A DNA stretch of 64,000 bases. Source: Xylophilus rhododendri (GTDB taxonomy: Bacteria > Pseudomonadota > Gammaproteobacteria > Burkholderiales > Burkholderiaceae_C). The notes below the pieces were generated by a model. It was not told the DNA's origin and ran no database searches. It saw nothing but the letters and a program-made list of their open reading frames with translations. Position 1 is the stretch's first letter. Each line of letters opens with the position of its first letter. The stretch covers positions 3,534,001-3,598,000 of the forward strand of contig NZ_CP047650.1 in NCBI RefSeq assembly GCF_009906855.1, written 5' to 3'. Shown in pieces: positions 62,950 to 64,000 of the stretch. A program made the translations under genes and the position numbers.

Positions 62950-63936
62950 TCAGGCTTCGGCGATGCGCGGATCGACGAAACGCAGGACCAGGTCGGTCAG
63001 CAGGTTGAACACCACCACCATGGTCGAGGTCACCAGGAAGACGCCGAGCAGCAGCTGGTAGTCGCGCTGCATCAGGGCGTCGAACAGCAGGCGGCCGATG
63101 CCGGGCCAGCCGAAGACGGTCTCGGTGAGCACCGCGCCGCCGGCCATCTGGCCGAGCTGGATGCCGGCGAAGGTGACCACCGGCAGCAAGGCGTTGCGCA
63201 GCGCGTGGTGGCGCACGATCTCGCCCACCGGCACGCCCTTGGCGCGGGCGGTCTTGATGAAGTCCATGCCCAGCACTTCGAGCATGGAGGCGCGGGTCAG
63301 CCGCGCATACACGGCCATGAAGAAGCAGCCCAGGGACACGGTCGGCAGGATCAGGTGCAGGGCCACGTCCTTGGCATGGGCCAGGCCCGTCAGGCCCGCG
63401 CCCACGGTCTCCATGCCGAAGGGCGGCAGCCAGTCGAGCTGGAGCGAGAAGAAGATGATCGCCAGCAGCGCCAGCCAGAACTGGGGCGTGGCGTAGATCA
63501 GCAGGGACACCGTCATCAGCACGCTGTCCAGCCACGGCAGGCGGCCCTGGTAGCGGCTGCGCGAGGAGATCACGCCCACCAGCAGGCCGAGCACGATGGC
63601 GAAGACGAAGGCGCAGCCCATCAGCAGCAGGGTGGCGGGCAGGCGGTCCAGGATCAGGTCGAGCACCGGCAGGCGCTCGCGGTAGGAAAAGCCCAGGTCG
63701 AAGCGCAGCACGCCGCGCAGGTAGATGAACAGCTGCATCCACACGGGCTTGTCCAGCCCGAAGTCGTGGCGCAGCTGGTCCACATAGGCCGGGTCCGAGG
63801 AGCCGGACTCGCCCGCCATCACCGCGGCCGGGTCGCCCGGCGCCAGGCGGATCAGCAGGAAGTTGACGATCACCACACCGAGGACGACGAAGACCGCCTT
63901 GCCGATACGGGAGAACAGGAAAGACAGGGTCTTCAT
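62950..63936 (-). CDS. Oligopeptide-type ABC transporter permease (DppB-like)
   Basis: A 328-residue permease. TM1 KAVFVVLGVVIVNFLLIRLA is followed by the DppB signature PGDPAA (APGDPAAVMAGESGSSD). A loop with LRFDLGFSYRERLPVLDLI leads to the core with the EAA loop GVPVGEIVRHHALRNALLPV. The C-terminus DLVLRFVDPRI is typical. The receptor gene lies just upstream, 19 bp away. Confidence 0.95.
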   Translation of the reverse strand: MKTLSFLFSRIGKAVFVVLGVVIVNFLLIRLAPGDPAAVMAGESGSSDPAYVDQLRHDFGLDKPVWMQLFIYLRGVLRFDLGFSYRERLPVLDLILDRLPATLLLMGCAFVFAIVLGLLVGVISSRSRYQGRLPWLDSVLMTVSLLIYATPQFWLALLAIIFFSLQLDWLPPFGMETVGAGLTGLAHAKDVALHLILPTVSLGCFFMAVYARLTRASMLEVLGMDFIKTARAKGVPVGEIVRHHALRNALLPVVTFAGIQLGQMAGGAVLTETVFGWPGIGRLLFDALMQRDYQLLLGVFLVTSTMVVVFNLLTDLVLRFVDPRIAEA

Positions 63937-63955
63937 CGCGTCGGGTCCGGGCTGC

Positions 63956-64000
63956 TTACTTGTCGATGTAGACGTCGGCGAAGGTGTCGTTCAGGCCGAT
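63956..64000 (-). CDS. C-terminal end of an ABC transporter substrate-binding protein (partial)
   Basis: The last 14 codons (IGLNDTFADVYIDK, TAA at 63958-63956) of a gene that continues beyond the window. Position directly before dppB-dppC-dppDF on the same strand makes it the probable solute receptor of this peptide-type transporter. Too little sequence is present to confirm the family. Confidence 0.6.
   Translation of the reverse strand: MGLNDTFADVYIDK

Noticed and set aside
1..64000. CRISPR array, rRNA operon, insertion-sequence transposase
   Set aside because: No regularly spaced short repeats, no rRNA sequence and no transposase-like product were seen anywhere in the window.

Overview
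The window is high-GC DNA from a Gram-negative bacterium, most likely a member of the Burkholderiales (betaproteobacteria, probably near the Comamonadaceae). This is inferred from gene orders typical of that group: nadK-recN-rapZ opposite hrcA, mutM-GTPase-mutY, gpmA-ctpA-thiF opposite rhodanese-grxC-secB-gpsA, and lolB-ispE-tRNA-Gln-prs-rplY. A partial Bug/TctC solute receptor and an hrcA/CIRCE heat-shock circuit fit the same group. No species is claimed.

Region 1 to 7.5 kb holds the end of a Bug receptor gene, a 0.5 kb inverted-repeat element, rpoH with a perfect CIRCE operator over its promoter, ftsY, a pair of periplasmic M16 peptidases (the second frameshifted), rsmD and coaD. Region 7.5 to 14.2 kb looks like a stress module: a zinc metallopeptidase, a BON lipoprotein, a ferritin-like protein, a Yqj-like set of small membrane proteins, a 54-residue DUF1328 protein, and a CHASE3 kinase with a NarL-type regulator and a receiver-only protein. 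Region 14.4 to 36.4 kb is housekeeping: lipocalin-AsmA, ThiF/MoeB, CtpA, GpmA, the rhodanese-GrxC-SecB-GpsA group, L25, Prs, tRNA-Gln, IspE, LolB, a TPR protein, MutM, a dynamin-like GTPase, MutY, RapZ, RecN, NadK and HrcA.

Region 36.4 to 44 kb is a LysR regulator opposite a five-gene valine/isobutyryl-CoA degradation operon, followed by an AbrB-like membrane protein. A CAT-anticodon tRNA that looks like tRNA-Ile2 (44.2 kb) is followed by a less GC-rich hipBA toxin-antitoxin islet with repeated upstream boxes that may bind HipB.

Region 46 to 64 kb is accessory catabolism. A LysR regulator faces a hydroxyacid dehydrogenase and a VOC protein. An aminotransferase gene and a GntR regulator with two predicted winged helices face a tightly coupled operon: polar amino-acid ABC transporter, M20 deacylase, enolase-superfamily enzyme, and an M24-fold hydrolase without the usual metal ligands. 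A solitary HigA-type protein comes next. The last block is an oligopeptide-type ABC transporter operon that also encodes an M20 amidohydrolase, a D-2-hydroxyacid dehydrogenase and an N-formylglutamate amidohydrolase-like protein. Together these look like import and stepwise hydrolysis of N-substituted amino acids or short peptides; the real substrate cannot be read from sequence.

Three genes (second M16 peptidase, TPR protein, rapZ) each appear to lack one C in a C4 run. This could be a set of assembly errors or real frameshifts and should be settled before those proteins are used.
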